Below, one piece after another: positions 36,471-46,592 of a DNA stretch of 64,000 nucleotides. Source of the stretch: Solanum dulcamara (taxonomy: Eukaryota > Streptophyta > Magnoliopsida > Solanales > Solanaceae). The stretch is taken from positions 31,863,246 through 31,927,245 of the forward strand of contig NC_077241.1 in NCBI RefSeq assembly GCF_947179165.1, read 5' to 3'. How positions within the stretch are numbered: the first letter of the stretch is position 1; each line of letters begins with the position of its first letter. The notes beneath the pieces were generated by a model. That model ran no database searches. It was not told the DNA's origin and was given only the letters and a program-made list of their open reading frames with translations. Position numbers and translations under genes: made by a program.

Positions 36471-38333
36471 CATAATGCATATACATGCACGCAAAACTCT
36501 GTAACATATCAAACATCCCTTAGAAATCACCATACAACATGTTCAAGAGCCCCTAGGTATAGGATCTTACACATTCCAACACTATTCAACCTATAGAAGG
36601 CTTAAGGGTCGTAGTTCAACTACTTCAAGGCCCTTATCATTCAAAAGTGGGTACAAGTCACGAGTTACATCCAGAGTTTATAAATGGGTATATATCCAAA
36701 TCCATGTCCTATAGTACCTTTAGTCTAGTCTTTCTAGAAGTAGGAAAAGACAAGCTTTACATGTACCATTTCCTATCACATGGAAACTTTGAAATTACAG
36801 GAGTTCTAATCAGTAGAAAGTGAACAAGAGCCTTAACTCACACTCAGAGTTTTAAGAGTGGAATAAATTCAAACTTCATATATATAATACTTACATCTAA
36901 GTCATGCCCAAAGAGAGTAAGAATAACTTTACATACACTACTTCTCAACATATAGAAGACTTGACGAATGGAAGCTTAACTACTTTAAGAGTCTTAACAT
37001 TCAACAGTGAACACGAATTATGAATCATGAATCATGTTCAGAGCTCATGACTAGAGTTACCCCAAGCTTCATACATATCACTTGTCACGTAGATCTTAGA
37101 CATGCCCAAAAGAAAGAACAGATAGGCTTTACATACTTATGCCAAAAACATGCCAAAAGAAAGCTTTACATACCTTATCTGAATTATTCCTTATTCCGCT
37201 TGCCTCACCGTCCTTTGAACCTATTAAACATGAAAGTAGTATTAATATCAACCCCTTTTACTTTCCATCACCCTAGGTTACATCTTAGTATTAATGGAAA
37301 CTATTTCCTTAGTCATTTTCCCGACTAGTTCTGTTATTCGCTAAGGCGTCGACGAAAATTGGGCAGCACCTCCCCTATAATGTGCCCTATCCAAATTTCC
37401 AATTTGGTCCCTAATACCTATATCCAACCAACAACAACAACCTACAGCAATTCACACAAACAATATACAACATAAACTCCAAACGACTTATTTAAAAATG
37501 CGGTAGCACAATAGGGCGTCTAGCCTTTATTTTGTAACGCCCTTCATTATACGCAATGAGGGGTCGTGTGGATTCAATCAGCAGCACCCTAAACCACATT
37601 AGAACATATTTAGGCCCTGGAACAACACATCAAACCCCTGCAGCAGCACCTTACATGAACAACACTATCCTTCGATGACAATTTAACTATAGCGATTCCA
37701 ATTTAGTTTATTTCGAACGTCGAGCATTTCTATGACATTCTTAAAATTCCAGTAGCATACAAGGGGTGTAATACACCATATAACAATACCATAAACTCCA
37801 ATTTAAAAGGAAAGGCCTTACCTTATGTTAAACTTGTCAAACTCGCCAAAACTATCCAAGATGTGAAATCTGGATAGCCCACTGTCTTATATTGTCGCTT
37901 AGTTTCAGAGGGGTAATTAAGGGAAACAGGATTTGTGGCCTCAATGAAAGTTATATACATGTGTATCAAGGTCGCAAAGAATTTTGAATTACCCCTACAA
38001 CAATTTTGTACGAAAATATATGACCAAAATACTCACAGCTGTCCGTGTAGGATTTCCAAAACACAGTCTGGGCAGGAGCTTCCCCATGCTTCAACACCAT
38101 TTTTCGAGGTGAGAAAAGCACAAATGGGTTGTAGAGTTAAATGGAAGTTATATCCCTATGAAATATCTTTCCAAAACATCTTGAATCACTTAAAACGAAG
38201 CCTTACACAAGGAGTTATACTCATTTTACTAACAGCAGTGTTTGTCCAAACCATGGCTGCCTTTGCTTTCTTCTCCACGTTTTTCTCTCTATTTTTGTTC
38301 AAGGTTTTGTCTAAAAATGACTTAATAGTCATC

Positions 38334-38347
38334 CATATATAGATATA
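38334..38347 (-). promoter_or_regulatory. TATA region of solo LTR H
   Basis: Minus-strand CTATATATGGATGAC-type sequence lies just inside CACATGTCAC-like boxes (38365-38400), matching the promoter layout of related LTRs. Confidence 0.45.
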
Positions 38348-38915
38348 TATCTTTTTGGAGAGTGACACATGTCATCCCCTAAGGGTGACACATGTCACAC
38401 CCTTAGGCAGACACCTCAATTATGCAACCAATCCATGGTTTCCATGTGGCAGGTGGGGTCCACCACATGGTGTGTCACCTGCTTCAACGTGTCACTTTCC
38501 TAAGCTTCCATGTGTACCTATCACGTGCTGCCATGTGTCAAGTAGGTGAGTCACCTACTTGCTTCAAGTAGGTGCGTCGTTTCCTTATTTCTCTTCCGTG
38601 GGTTCGTAATTTCGTCGCACTTTAAGACCCTATGTATTCCTTGCTACTTAGTATCAACACGCACTCGAGTAGCTTAAGTACGTAAGACCTCCAAGTTGGT
38701 AGCTTACGCGATTCAATCGAGTCCTACATCTCATTTCTCGGCCTCCAACTCCTTTCGAATTTTTATAACCCTATTTCCAATCTTCCTTATTATGAAGCAT
38801 TTCGTTCTCCTTTCCTTGGAGTTGTCTGATAGCATTATTAACTATCCGACTCACATAATGACTTTTAAGAACCTTAAGAGCCTTCCCAGAAACTTGAGAA
38901 GTTTAAGAAGATTTC

Positions 38916-38920
38916 TAAGG
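38916..38920. repeat. Target-site duplication of element D (left), TAAGG
   Basis: TAAGG lies directly before TGTTACACCC and is repeated perfectly at 46588-46592. Confidence 0.92.
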
Positions 38921-39280
38921 TGTTACACCCCGCACTCTTGAGCTCGGAACGTCTTCTCAACTTCCTTAGACACTATCATGTGAGCCGGATAAGCTACGAC
39001 ACTATCAAATAACTCTAAGGAAAGAAGATTGTGATACCTCGCGAGAAGGGAGGTTGGAGATAGAGTCATAAGAATCCGGAAAGAGTTGGAGGCTAAGAAA
39101 TGAGTCGTAGGACTCGATTTACCTACGTAACACACTAAGTTAAGAGTCTTATACACTTAAGTTGCTTAAGGATATACCAAGCTTACGTAGTGCGGATTAC
39201 ATGAGCTCTTAAAGTAAGACGAGATTACGAACCGGCGAGGAAGGGAAAAAAACGACGCGTGGCAGCCAATGGAGGAGAGA

Positions 39281-39453
39281 CACGTGGTAGCACCTCAAGC
39301 AAGCAGGTGATGCACCTACTTAGGGTCAAGTAGGTGATGCAGCTGCTTGGGGGAGGTGGACCCCGCTGCCACGTGGCAGCCCCTAATTGGCAGCATGACA
39401 CGGTGGCCAATCATGGATTGACACGTGTCATCCTTAAGGGCTGACACGTGTCA
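39281..39453 (+). promoter_or_regulatory. G-box palindrome cluster upstream of D's TATA box
   Basis: CACGTG cores lie at 39281, in the 16-bp perfect palindrome GCTGCCACGTGGCAGC (39365-39380), and in two copies of TGACACGTGTCA (39419-39430 and 39442-39453). These are classic plant G-box/ABRE-type sites for bZIP and bHLH factors. In older relatives many of these cores read CACATG or CATATG, consistent with CpG decay. Confidence 0.7.
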
Positions 39454-39468
39454 CACCTTGGGACCACC

Positions 39469-39476
39469 TATATAAG
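39469..39476 (+). promoter_or_regulatory. TATA box of element D 5' LTR
   Basis: TATATAAG lies 15 bp after the last TGACACGTGTCA palindrome. The R region would begin about 30 bp downstream. The corresponding stretch is deleted from the 3' LTR. Confidence 0.65.
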
Positions 39477-40420
39477 TTGATATGTATCCAAAAAGCTTCA
39501 GTTCATTCATAAATTTCCAGCAGCAACATGAGAAAAGAAAACCCTAAGAGCTAAGGAGAAAATTGCGACGGCTTGGGAGAAAAATAATGTAAGTCCCGAT
39601 TTCATTCCGTAAATTAATTATATAGCGTATACCACGATGATATGGAAGTATTAGTAGTATAAAATTAGAGTTTGGTGCAGCAAAAACGGACAGCAAGCTG
39701 CCACGACGTTACAGCACGCTGAAAAAAGTTTTGAGGCGCGATTTTGGCGAGTTCTAGCCAATTTCGGGAAAGGTAAGTTCTTCCACTCTAATTTGAAGTT
39801 TATGATGTTAAAGTATGGTGTATTACACACCTTATGAGCTTCTGGAAGTTTGGTAAAAGGTTTGAAAAGTTCGGCGTTCGAAATAAACTAAATTGGAGTC
39901 GCTAGAAGTGAATTGTGATCGAAATAAAGTGTTGTTCTTGTGAGTTGCTGCTGCAGGGGTGTGGCTTGTTGTTGCAGGGCCTGAATATGTCATAATGTGT
40001 GTTAGGGTACTGTTGGTTGAATCCACACGACCCCTCATTGCGTATAATGAAAGGCGTTACAAAATAAAGGCTAGACGCCCTTTTGTGCTACCGTATTTTT
40101 GAATAAGTCGTTTGGAGTTTATGTTGTATATTGTTGGTGCGAATTGCTGCAGGTTGTTATTGTTGGTTGGCTGTAGGTCTTAGCTACATAATTGGAAATT
40201 TGGATAGGGCACATTATAGGGGAAATGCTGCCCGATTTTCGTTAACGCATTAACTAGTTAGGGAACTAGTCGAGAAGGCAAGCAAGGAGATGAGTTCTAC
40301 AAATACTCGTGTGTAGCCTAAGGTGCTGGAAAGACAAGGATTGTTAATACTCGTATTTCTTTTATGTTACTTAGGTTTAAAGGACGATGAGACAAACGGG
40401 ATAACAAGTAACCCGTAACA

Positions 40421-40625
40421 GGTATGTAAAGTTATTCCTTCTTTTGGCATGTTTTGGTATAAGTATGTAAAGCTATTCCTTCTTTTGGCATGTTTTGGAA
40501 CAAGTATGTAAAGCTAATGTTTCTTTCTTTTGACATGTTTTGGCATACGTATGTAAGTCTTATATTTCTTTTAGCATTTCTTTGAGATAAGTATATAAAG
40601 CTAATATTCCTTTTCAGCATGGATT
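40421..40625 (+). repeat. 41-44 bp tandem repeat in D 5' LTR (about 5 units)
   Basis: Units beginning with GTATGTAAAGCTA and containing CTTTTGGCATGTTTTGG start at about 40421, 40462, 40503, 40547 and 40589. The same array is in the 3' LTR. Short minus-strand open frames across it are its translation. Confidence 0.85.
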
Positions 40626-41334
40626 TTAAGAAACAAGTGTATAACTTCATATGATTTTAAAGAACTTCTTGTTCGTAAAGCCGCTAGAATGGCCGACTTC
40701 TCGACTTCCAAAAGATATCTTGTTATGCCTTTATAGGTGTATATGATCCCCAAAAGTTCTATTTTGATGTAACCCATAGTAACTTTCAAAAGGTACTTGA
40801 TATGACCCTTGTCTGGATTTTTAATGATAGCTTATTTTGATTATTCCATCGAGTCTCAAATATGGTTTAAATTGAATTTGGTTTCTCACTACTCCACTCG
40901 TGGATTCCTCAATGCTTCTTTCACCTAGCCCGAGCCAGGTTTTGTTATCGTTCGTACTTCTCTGCATTGTTCGCCGTGCCCCGACGTGAGGGGGCAGGTA
41001 CGACCTGTACATGGGTTTGATTTGTGGAGTTATGATGTGCCATGTACACCTATGATACGATATGATCTGATATGACCATCTGATATGATATGATCTGTTA
41101 CGGAGATATTCCCTACTCTGGAGTTATGATGTGCTGTGGCGCTAGTGATGGGGCGGCGACCACATTTTGTATTTGTTCACCGAGTCCCATAATGGGGCCG
41201 GATATGGCATATGTTTTTCCGCATATATTATCTGTGATTATGAAAAACATTTTGATATTCTGGATATTTTGCTCATTTTTGCACCTTCTGTTCTGGTAAT
41301 GGCTTTATTTATTACAGTCCATTCTTTATATACT

Positions 41335-41372
41335 CAGTACATATATCGTACTGACCCCCTTCTTCGGGGGGG
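41335..41372 (+). other. Double-hairpin block, D 5' LTR
   Basis: A perfect CAGTAC/GTACTG stem with loop ATATATC is followed by CCCCC...GGGGGG. This is the best-preserved copy in the window. Confidence 0.75.
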
Positions 41373-41797
41373 CTTCATTATATGTCCGCAGGTACAGACG
41401 CCCGGTTTGCCGATCCGCTCGCCTAGGACATCCATCCTGTTGGTTGGTAGTGCTCCTTTATCCGGAGCCCTATTTTGGTACTAACTTTTTTTTGTTGTAC
41501 ATTTGTACATATTGGTTAAGGGTACGACAGGGGCCCTGTCCCATCATATGATTATGCTACCGTTCTGTAGAGGTCTGTAGACTTGTGTTGTGGGTTTTAT
41601 ATATGTGTTTTGGGCCTGTGTTCAGTGATGGCCTTAACGGCCTTCGTGTGCTACATCTATTTTCGTGCTCTCTCTAGCGATCTCTTTGGATTTCCTAATT
41701 TGTTTGTTCTGCTAACATACTCAGTGGGGCTAAGGGTACGTATGGGTGCCCAAATAGGGCACCAGTCACGGCCTACGGAGTTGGGTCGTGACAAAAG

Positions 41798-41809
41798 TGG
41801 TATCAGAGC
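41798..41809 (+). promoter_or_regulatory. Primer-binding site of element D (initiator tRNA-Met)
   Basis: TGGTATCAGAGC lies 4 bp after the LTR end and is the standard plant PBS complementary to the 3' end of initiator methionine tRNA. It would prime minus-strand cDNA. Confidence 0.93.
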
Positions 41810-42002
41810 ACTTCGTCCTTGGAATGTCTACAGACCGTGTCTAGTAGAATCTTATTTATCGGTGTGTTGTGCACCACATCTATGAACAAGAGGCTACAGG
41901 GCATTTAGGATGTTACCTTTCCTTCTTGTCTTAGATCGTGCGATAGAGATGTATTGTCAGGATGATTCCTCCCTAACAGAATGAATTGTTATATTTCCAG
42001 TG
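41810..42002 (+). other. Untranslated leader of element D
   Basis: Non-coding sequence between primer site and gag, aligned with the leader of element A (4779-4965). It would hold packaging and dimerisation signals in an active element; none can be named from sequence alone. Confidence 0.6.
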
Positions 42003-43519
42003 ATGCCTCCGAAGAAAGCAACGGCTGCCCAGAAAGGCAAATCAGCAGCGCCCGGTGAGGCAAGTCAGGCCCATAAAGTTACCAGGGGCCGACCTCAGCC
42101 TGAGCTGGAGACTTCACCCCCAATAGCTAGCTCTGCGACGCTGCTAGTATCAGATGGGACTAGGGAAACCTCAGCTGCAAGTCAAAGGGCAGCTTCATCA
42201 CCAATTTTTAGAGCCCCAGCACTCGAGCCTGTAGTTCGACAGCGAGAAGTTGAGGACGGAGGTATACGGGATGCGGTCTAGCTTTTGACTAGATTGGTGG
42301 CAGGCTAAGAGCACAGACGCCGTTTAGGTAGAGATCAAGTACACGGGCCATATAGTTCGAGAGCTCGTGAGTTTCTGACCTGTAATCCTCCAGAGTTCTT
42401 CGGGATAAAGCCCGAGGAAGATCCCCAGGAGTTCATTAGGGAGATGCAGCATACATTACGTTTGATTAAGGGTTCTGTGACAGAATCAGTTGAGTTGGCC
42501 TCGTATATGCTACACGAGGTAGCCGCTAACTGGTATGAGTCCTGGGAGTTATCCAGGGGCAGGGCAGCTCCTTCAGTGATATGGGACGAGTTTGCAGAGG
42601 CGTTCCTCAGTCATTTCCTGCCTCCTGAGATGCAGAGAGCCAGGGTGGACAGGTTTCTACTGTTGAGACAGCAAGGCCGCAATGTTCGTGAGTATAGTTT
42701 GGAGTTCGACTCATTGGCCCGATATGCACCCGCTTTAGTAACTGATATGACTAACAGGATGCACAAATATATGATGGGCCTAGATTGGTATCTAGTTGAT
42801 AGTTGTTTGGTAATGGCTGCCCAGCCAGGGATGGACATCGCCCGTATACAGGAACATGCTCAGGGCATGGAGGATAGACATAGAGGACACCAATTTGAAC
42901 GAGATTTTGGCAAGAGTCAGCCCAAGAGGACCAAATCAGCTATGTATTTGGGAGAGTTCTGGAGTAGACCATCCCAGCTACAGGATAGCATACAGCTCAC
43001 CCAACCAGCATGGAATATGCCTCCGCAGTCCTCAGGCCGGAGACTAGGTGGCATAGGGTATTCAGGAATAGGTCCAACCTCCAAGGCTTCCAGTTCACAG
43101 CTAGACAGAGGCTCTGGTCAGATGAGGCCACCCATGCCCCAGTGTTCTTATTGCGAAAGGTACCACTCGGGAGAGTGCTACCATGCTACAGGGGCTTGTT
43201 TTTCTTGTGGCCGTCAAGGCCATGCGATGAGAGATTGCCTATATAAGGGTACCTTGGGCAGCGCAGCTTGGCATACCGGATCAGCTGCTGGGTCATCATT
43301 TTCTTCGGTATCTATGCACCCTATGAGGCAGGGTGCGCCTATACCAGCAGGCCGCGGTAGAGGGCGTGGCAGAGTCTCTAGTTCAAGCGGTCCTTCGAAC
43401 CGCACTTATGCTTTGGCCACTCGGCAAGATCAGGAGGCATCACCAAATATGATCACAGGTACATTGTTGACCTTTTCCCAAATTGTATATGTATTGATAG
43501 ATTCGGGTTTTACATTATA
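42003..43519 (+). pseudogene. gag of element D with two in-frame stops, running into protease
   Basis: The ATG at 42003 opens a lysine-rich N-terminus (MPPKKAT). The frame stays constant to 43519 except for TAG at 42279 and TAA at 42306, both where relatives have glutamine, so both are C-to-T changes. The retrotransposon gag domain spans about 42400-42880 ('EFIREMQHTLRLI', 'ANWYESW', 'FLPPEMQRARVDRFL', 'EYSLEFDSLARYAP'). Two zinc knuckles follow at 43139-43225 (CSYCERYHSGEC; CFSCGRQGHAMRDC), then a basic Gly/Arg-rich stretch. The end reads 'YVLIDSGFTL', i.e. the DSG active site of aspartic protease, and stops. Gag would assemble the particle. The downstream 358-codon part from 42444 is intact. 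Confidence 0.88.
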
Positions 43520-43660
43520 GTATATTCTTCCGTTGATGATTGATAAAATTGGGATGAAGGAAATATGGTTTCGACTAGATTCCTACATTAAGTTGCATGA
43601 CTCGAGTGCTAGTACTTGGACTAGATTATGTACTATCTATCGAAAATACTAAGCACCCTA
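43484..43660 (+). pseudogene. Aspartic protease stub of element D
   Basis: After the DSG motif at about 43499-43507 comes a TAG at 43517. In the same frame 'YILPLMIDKIGM' follows, then the similarity fades by about 43660. The rest of protease and all of RT, RNase H and integrase are missing. The deletion must have been fixed before or around the origin of this copy, since the downstream interior is contiguous. Confidence 0.6.
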
Positions 43661-44796
43661 TGGTTGTGCTAGGGTTTCTTATAGGGGCAACCCAACGTAT
43701 GGATGATCTAACAGAAGATGTAGATATGGTGCAGCTCGTTAAATATGTTGGAATAGAATCATTCGCGTGTAAATAGCTAAAGATATACGGAGAATGACAT
43801 AAGTACACCCTAAAAGGAGGGAAGTGGACAAAAGAAGTACAAGCGTAAAAGAAAATCAACTGATGCTATCGCATGTAAATGGGGACGCTTAATCGTCAAA
43901 CGAGACCCCATAAGAGATGGACGTGATCATACCCAAACTGATGCACCGAATTCCGTCAAAACTCCGAAGCTAAGCGTGCTAGAATGAGAGTAGCACTGGG
44001 ATGGGTGACCCCATGGGAAGTGAGAAAGAGAACAAAACAAGTATGACAAAAAGAGATTATAAAGGTGTATTAGTACAATGACACATATAGAACAGAGTAA
44101 GCCAAGAGCAGAAAAGATTATGACTGAAATACAACGCACCTCGTGAAAATGGCACAAGAATAGTGGTGCAGCTTATGAATATTGGCATACTAAGAGTGAG
44201 GTCAAATGATTACTCGATAAAAGAAAGTCAGTAATAACAATGTGATTGCCATATTTAGAATCTATTCAGGAAAAGTGTAAGATGGTTCGAGGCAGAACTA
44301 TTCAGATATAATCGGTATTAAGGACAAGAGCCATAGTGGAGCCTTGACCTCGACTAAAGGAGGTAAGCCACTAGTATAGCAACGCTAAGGAATTTTCTGG
44401 ACTGCTCTATGTCCGTACATACGTTTATGTAAGGATTACAATATGATGTATGGTAAGAAAACTGGAGAAAAGATCTGAGTAAAAGAGAAAGATAGCATAC
44501 CTAAGGTATTACAAGTTAGATTAAGAGTAGTTGTATAATAGCTTAAATTAAAAGAAGCATCAGCAGTCTGATAGCCTATCTCAGGGAATGGAAACCCCGA
44601 CTCAGAGGTGGAAAGCAGTTAATATGTATTATAGTACGAGCTAACCTCGCGTTCTAAGGAACTGTGAGTTCATACGGGCTATGGTAGATGGGCTGACAGA
44701 ATCAACCTGTTCCCCTCCAGTTAGAAAGGCATCTCCCTATGATCCGTATAAAGTCTTAAGGAAAGTTTTATTCAACATTTGGGGACGAATGTTCTA
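43660..44796 (+). other. Non-coding 3' interior of element D
   Basis: No pol similarity. The stretch at about 43780-43912 aligns with element A at about 9190-9345. Near 44775 is the 'aacatttggggacgaatgtt' block that precedes PPTs in this lineage. Between them lies the 5S-like segment. Confidence 0.65.
43921..44021 (+). ncRNA. 5S rRNA-like segment inside element D
   Basis: About 100 nt follow plant 5S rRNA in order: GTGATCATACC (5' arm), GCACCGAATTCC, CAAAACTCCGAAGCTAAGCG (box A region, about 43957-43980), the intermediate element, and CACTGGGATGGGTGACC (box C, about 43993-44010), ending at CATGGGAAGT. By eye identity is about 80%. The terminal stem (first bases and last 15 or so) is missing, so it is a derived sequence, not a working rRNA gene. 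It has the same orientation as the element. No TTTT terminator appears until 44392. Cassandra elements carry 5S in their LTRs; here it is internal. Confidence 0.85.
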
Positions 44797-44809
44797 AAGG
44801 GGGGAAGGA
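44797..44809 (+). promoter_or_regulatory. Polypurine tract of element D
   Basis: AAGGGGGGAAGGA directly precedes the 3' LTR start TGTTACACCC. Confidence 0.85.
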
Positions 44810-46587
44810 TGTTACACCCCGCACTCTTGAGCTCGAACGTCTTCTTAAGTTCCTTAGACACTATCATGTGAGCCGGATAAGCTACGACCCTATCAAATAA
44901 GTCGTTTGGAGTTTATGTTGTATATTGTTGGTGCGAATTGCTGCAGGTTGTTATTGTTGGTTGGCTGTACGTCTTAGGGACCTAAATGGAAATTTGGATA
45001 GGGCACATTATAGGGGAAATGCTGCCCGATTTTCGTTAACGCTTTAACTAATAAGGGAACTAGTCGAGAAGGCAAGCAAGGAGATGAGTTCTACAAATAC
45101 TCATGTGTAGCCTAAGGTGTTGGAAAGCCAAGGATTGTTAATACTCGTATTTCTTTTATGTTACTTAGGTTTAAAGGACGACGAGACGAACGGGATAACA
45201 AGTAACCCGTAACAGGTATGTAAAGTTATTCCTTCTTTTGGCATGTTTTGGTATAAGTATGTAAAGCTATTCCTTCTTTTGGCATGTTTTGGAACAAGTA
45301 TGTAAAGCTAATATTTCTTTCTTTTGGCATGTTTTGGCATACATATGTAAGGCTTATACTTTATTTTAGCATTTCTTTGAGATAAGTATATAAAGCTAAT
45401 ATTCCTTTTCAGCATGGATTTTAAGAAACAAGTGTATAACTTCATATGATTTTAAAGAACTTCTTGTTCGTAAAGCCGCTAGAATGGCCGACTTCTCGAC
45501 TTCCAAAAGATATCTTGTTATGCCTTTATAGGTGTATATGATCCCCAAAAGTTCTATTTTGATGTAACCCATAGTAACTTTCAAAAGGTACTTGATATGA
45601 CCCTTGTCTGGATTTTTAATGATAGCTTATTTTGATTATTCCATCGAGTCTCAAATATGGTTTAAATTGAATTTGGTTTCTCACTACTCCACTCGTGGAT
45701 TCCTCAATGCTTCTTTTACCTAGCCCGGGCCAGGTTTTGTTATCATTCGTACTTCTCTGCATTGTTCGCCGTGCCCCGACGTGAGGGGGCAGGTACGACC
45801 TGTACATGGGTTTGATTTGTGGAGTTATGATGTGCCATGTACACCTATGATACGATATGATCTGATATGACCATCTGATATGATATGATCTGTTATGGAG
45901 ATATTCCCTACTCTGGAGTTATGATGTGCTGTGGCGCTAGTGATGGGGCGGCGACCACATTTTGTATTTGTTCACCGAGTCCCACAATGGGGCCGGATAT
46001 GGCATATGTTTTTCCGCATACATTATTTGTGATTATGAAAAACATTTTGATATTCTGGATATTTTGCTCATTTTTGCACCTTCTGTTCTGGTAATGGCTT
46101 TATTTATTACAGTCCATTCTTTATATACTCAGTACATATATCGTACTGACCCCCTTCTTCAGGGGGGCTGCGTTATATGCCCGCAGGTACAGACGCCCGG
46201 TTTGCCGATCCGCTTGCCTAGGACATCCATCCTGTTGGTTGGTAGTGCTCCTTAATCCGGAGCCCTATTTTGGTACTAACTTTTTTTGTTGTACATTTGT
46301 ACATATTGGTTAAGGGTACGACAGGGGCCCTGTCCTTTCATATGATTATGCTACCGTTCTGTAGAGGTCTGTAGACTTGTGTTGTGGGTTTTATATATGT
46401 GTTTTGGGCCTGTTTTCAGTACTGGCCTTAAAGGCCTTCGTGTGCTACATCTATTTTCGTGCTCTCTCTAGCGATCTCTTTTGATTTCCTAATTTGTTTG
46501 TTCTGCTAACATACTCAGTGGGGCTAAGGGTACATATGGGTGCCCAAATAGGACACCAATCACGGCCTATGGAGTTGGGTCGTGACA
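44810..46587 (+). repeat. 3' LTR of element D with a 1.09 kb internal deletion
   Basis: It matches the 5' LTR up to 'tatcaaataa' (about 44900), then jumps to the text of 40107 onward, missing 1094 bp. The same AATAA occurs at both breakpoints (39008-39012 and 40102-40106). The missing part includes all G-boxes and the TATA box. The tandem array (45216-45420) and double hairpin (46130-46168) are kept. The end is GGGTCGTGACA. Confidence 0.92.
46130..46168 (+). other. Double-hairpin block, D 3' LTR
   Basis: The CAGTAC/GTACTG stem is perfect. The second stem differs from the 5' LTR by one base (TTCAGGGGGG for TTCGGGGGGG). Confidence 0.7.
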
Positions 46588-46592
46588 TAAGG
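46588..46592. repeat. Target-site duplication of element D (right), TAAGG
   Basis: A perfect match to 38916-38920. LTR H resumes for its last 22 bp. Confidence 0.92.

Larger units (their letters stand above)
38921..41793 (+). repeat. 5' LTR of element D
   Basis: It starts TGTTACACCCCGCACTCTTG and ends GGGTCGTGACA. It keeps the full promoter (G-box palindromes and TATATAAG, 39281-39476), a tandem repeat of about 42 bp (40421-40625) and the double hairpin (41335-41372). Confidence 0.92.
38921..46587 (+). mobile_element. Element D: gag-only LTR retrotransposon (TR-GAG-like) inside solo LTR H
   Basis: It has perfect 5-bp duplications, LTRs of 2873 bp (5') and 1778 bp (3', internally deleted), an intact initiator-Met primer site and a polypurine tract. 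The 3.0 kb interior codes only for gag plus the first few residues of protease. RT, RNase H and integrase are absent. Gag-only derivatives (TR-GAG) are a known class in plants that rely on enzymes from autonomous partners. By eye about 45 substitutions separate the aligned 1.69 kb of the two LTRs (2-3%), so it is among the younger insertions here. A 5S rRNA-like segment lies in the interior. Confidence 0.9.

Noticed and set aside
37935..38342. 135-codon plus-strand open frame with a hydrophobic C-terminus
   Set aside because: It lies antisense inside solo LTR H, in a part conserved as non-coding LTR in relatives, so it is a chance frame.
42611..43405. Open frames overlapping D gag in other frames and on the minus strand
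   Set aside because: These are shadows of the real gag frame, which carries the domain motifs and zinc knuckles.
43921..44021. A functional 5S rRNA gene
   Set aside because: The terminal stem is missing, about a fifth of positions differ, there is no T-run terminator directly after it, and it is a single copy inside a retrotransposon, so it is a derived segment.
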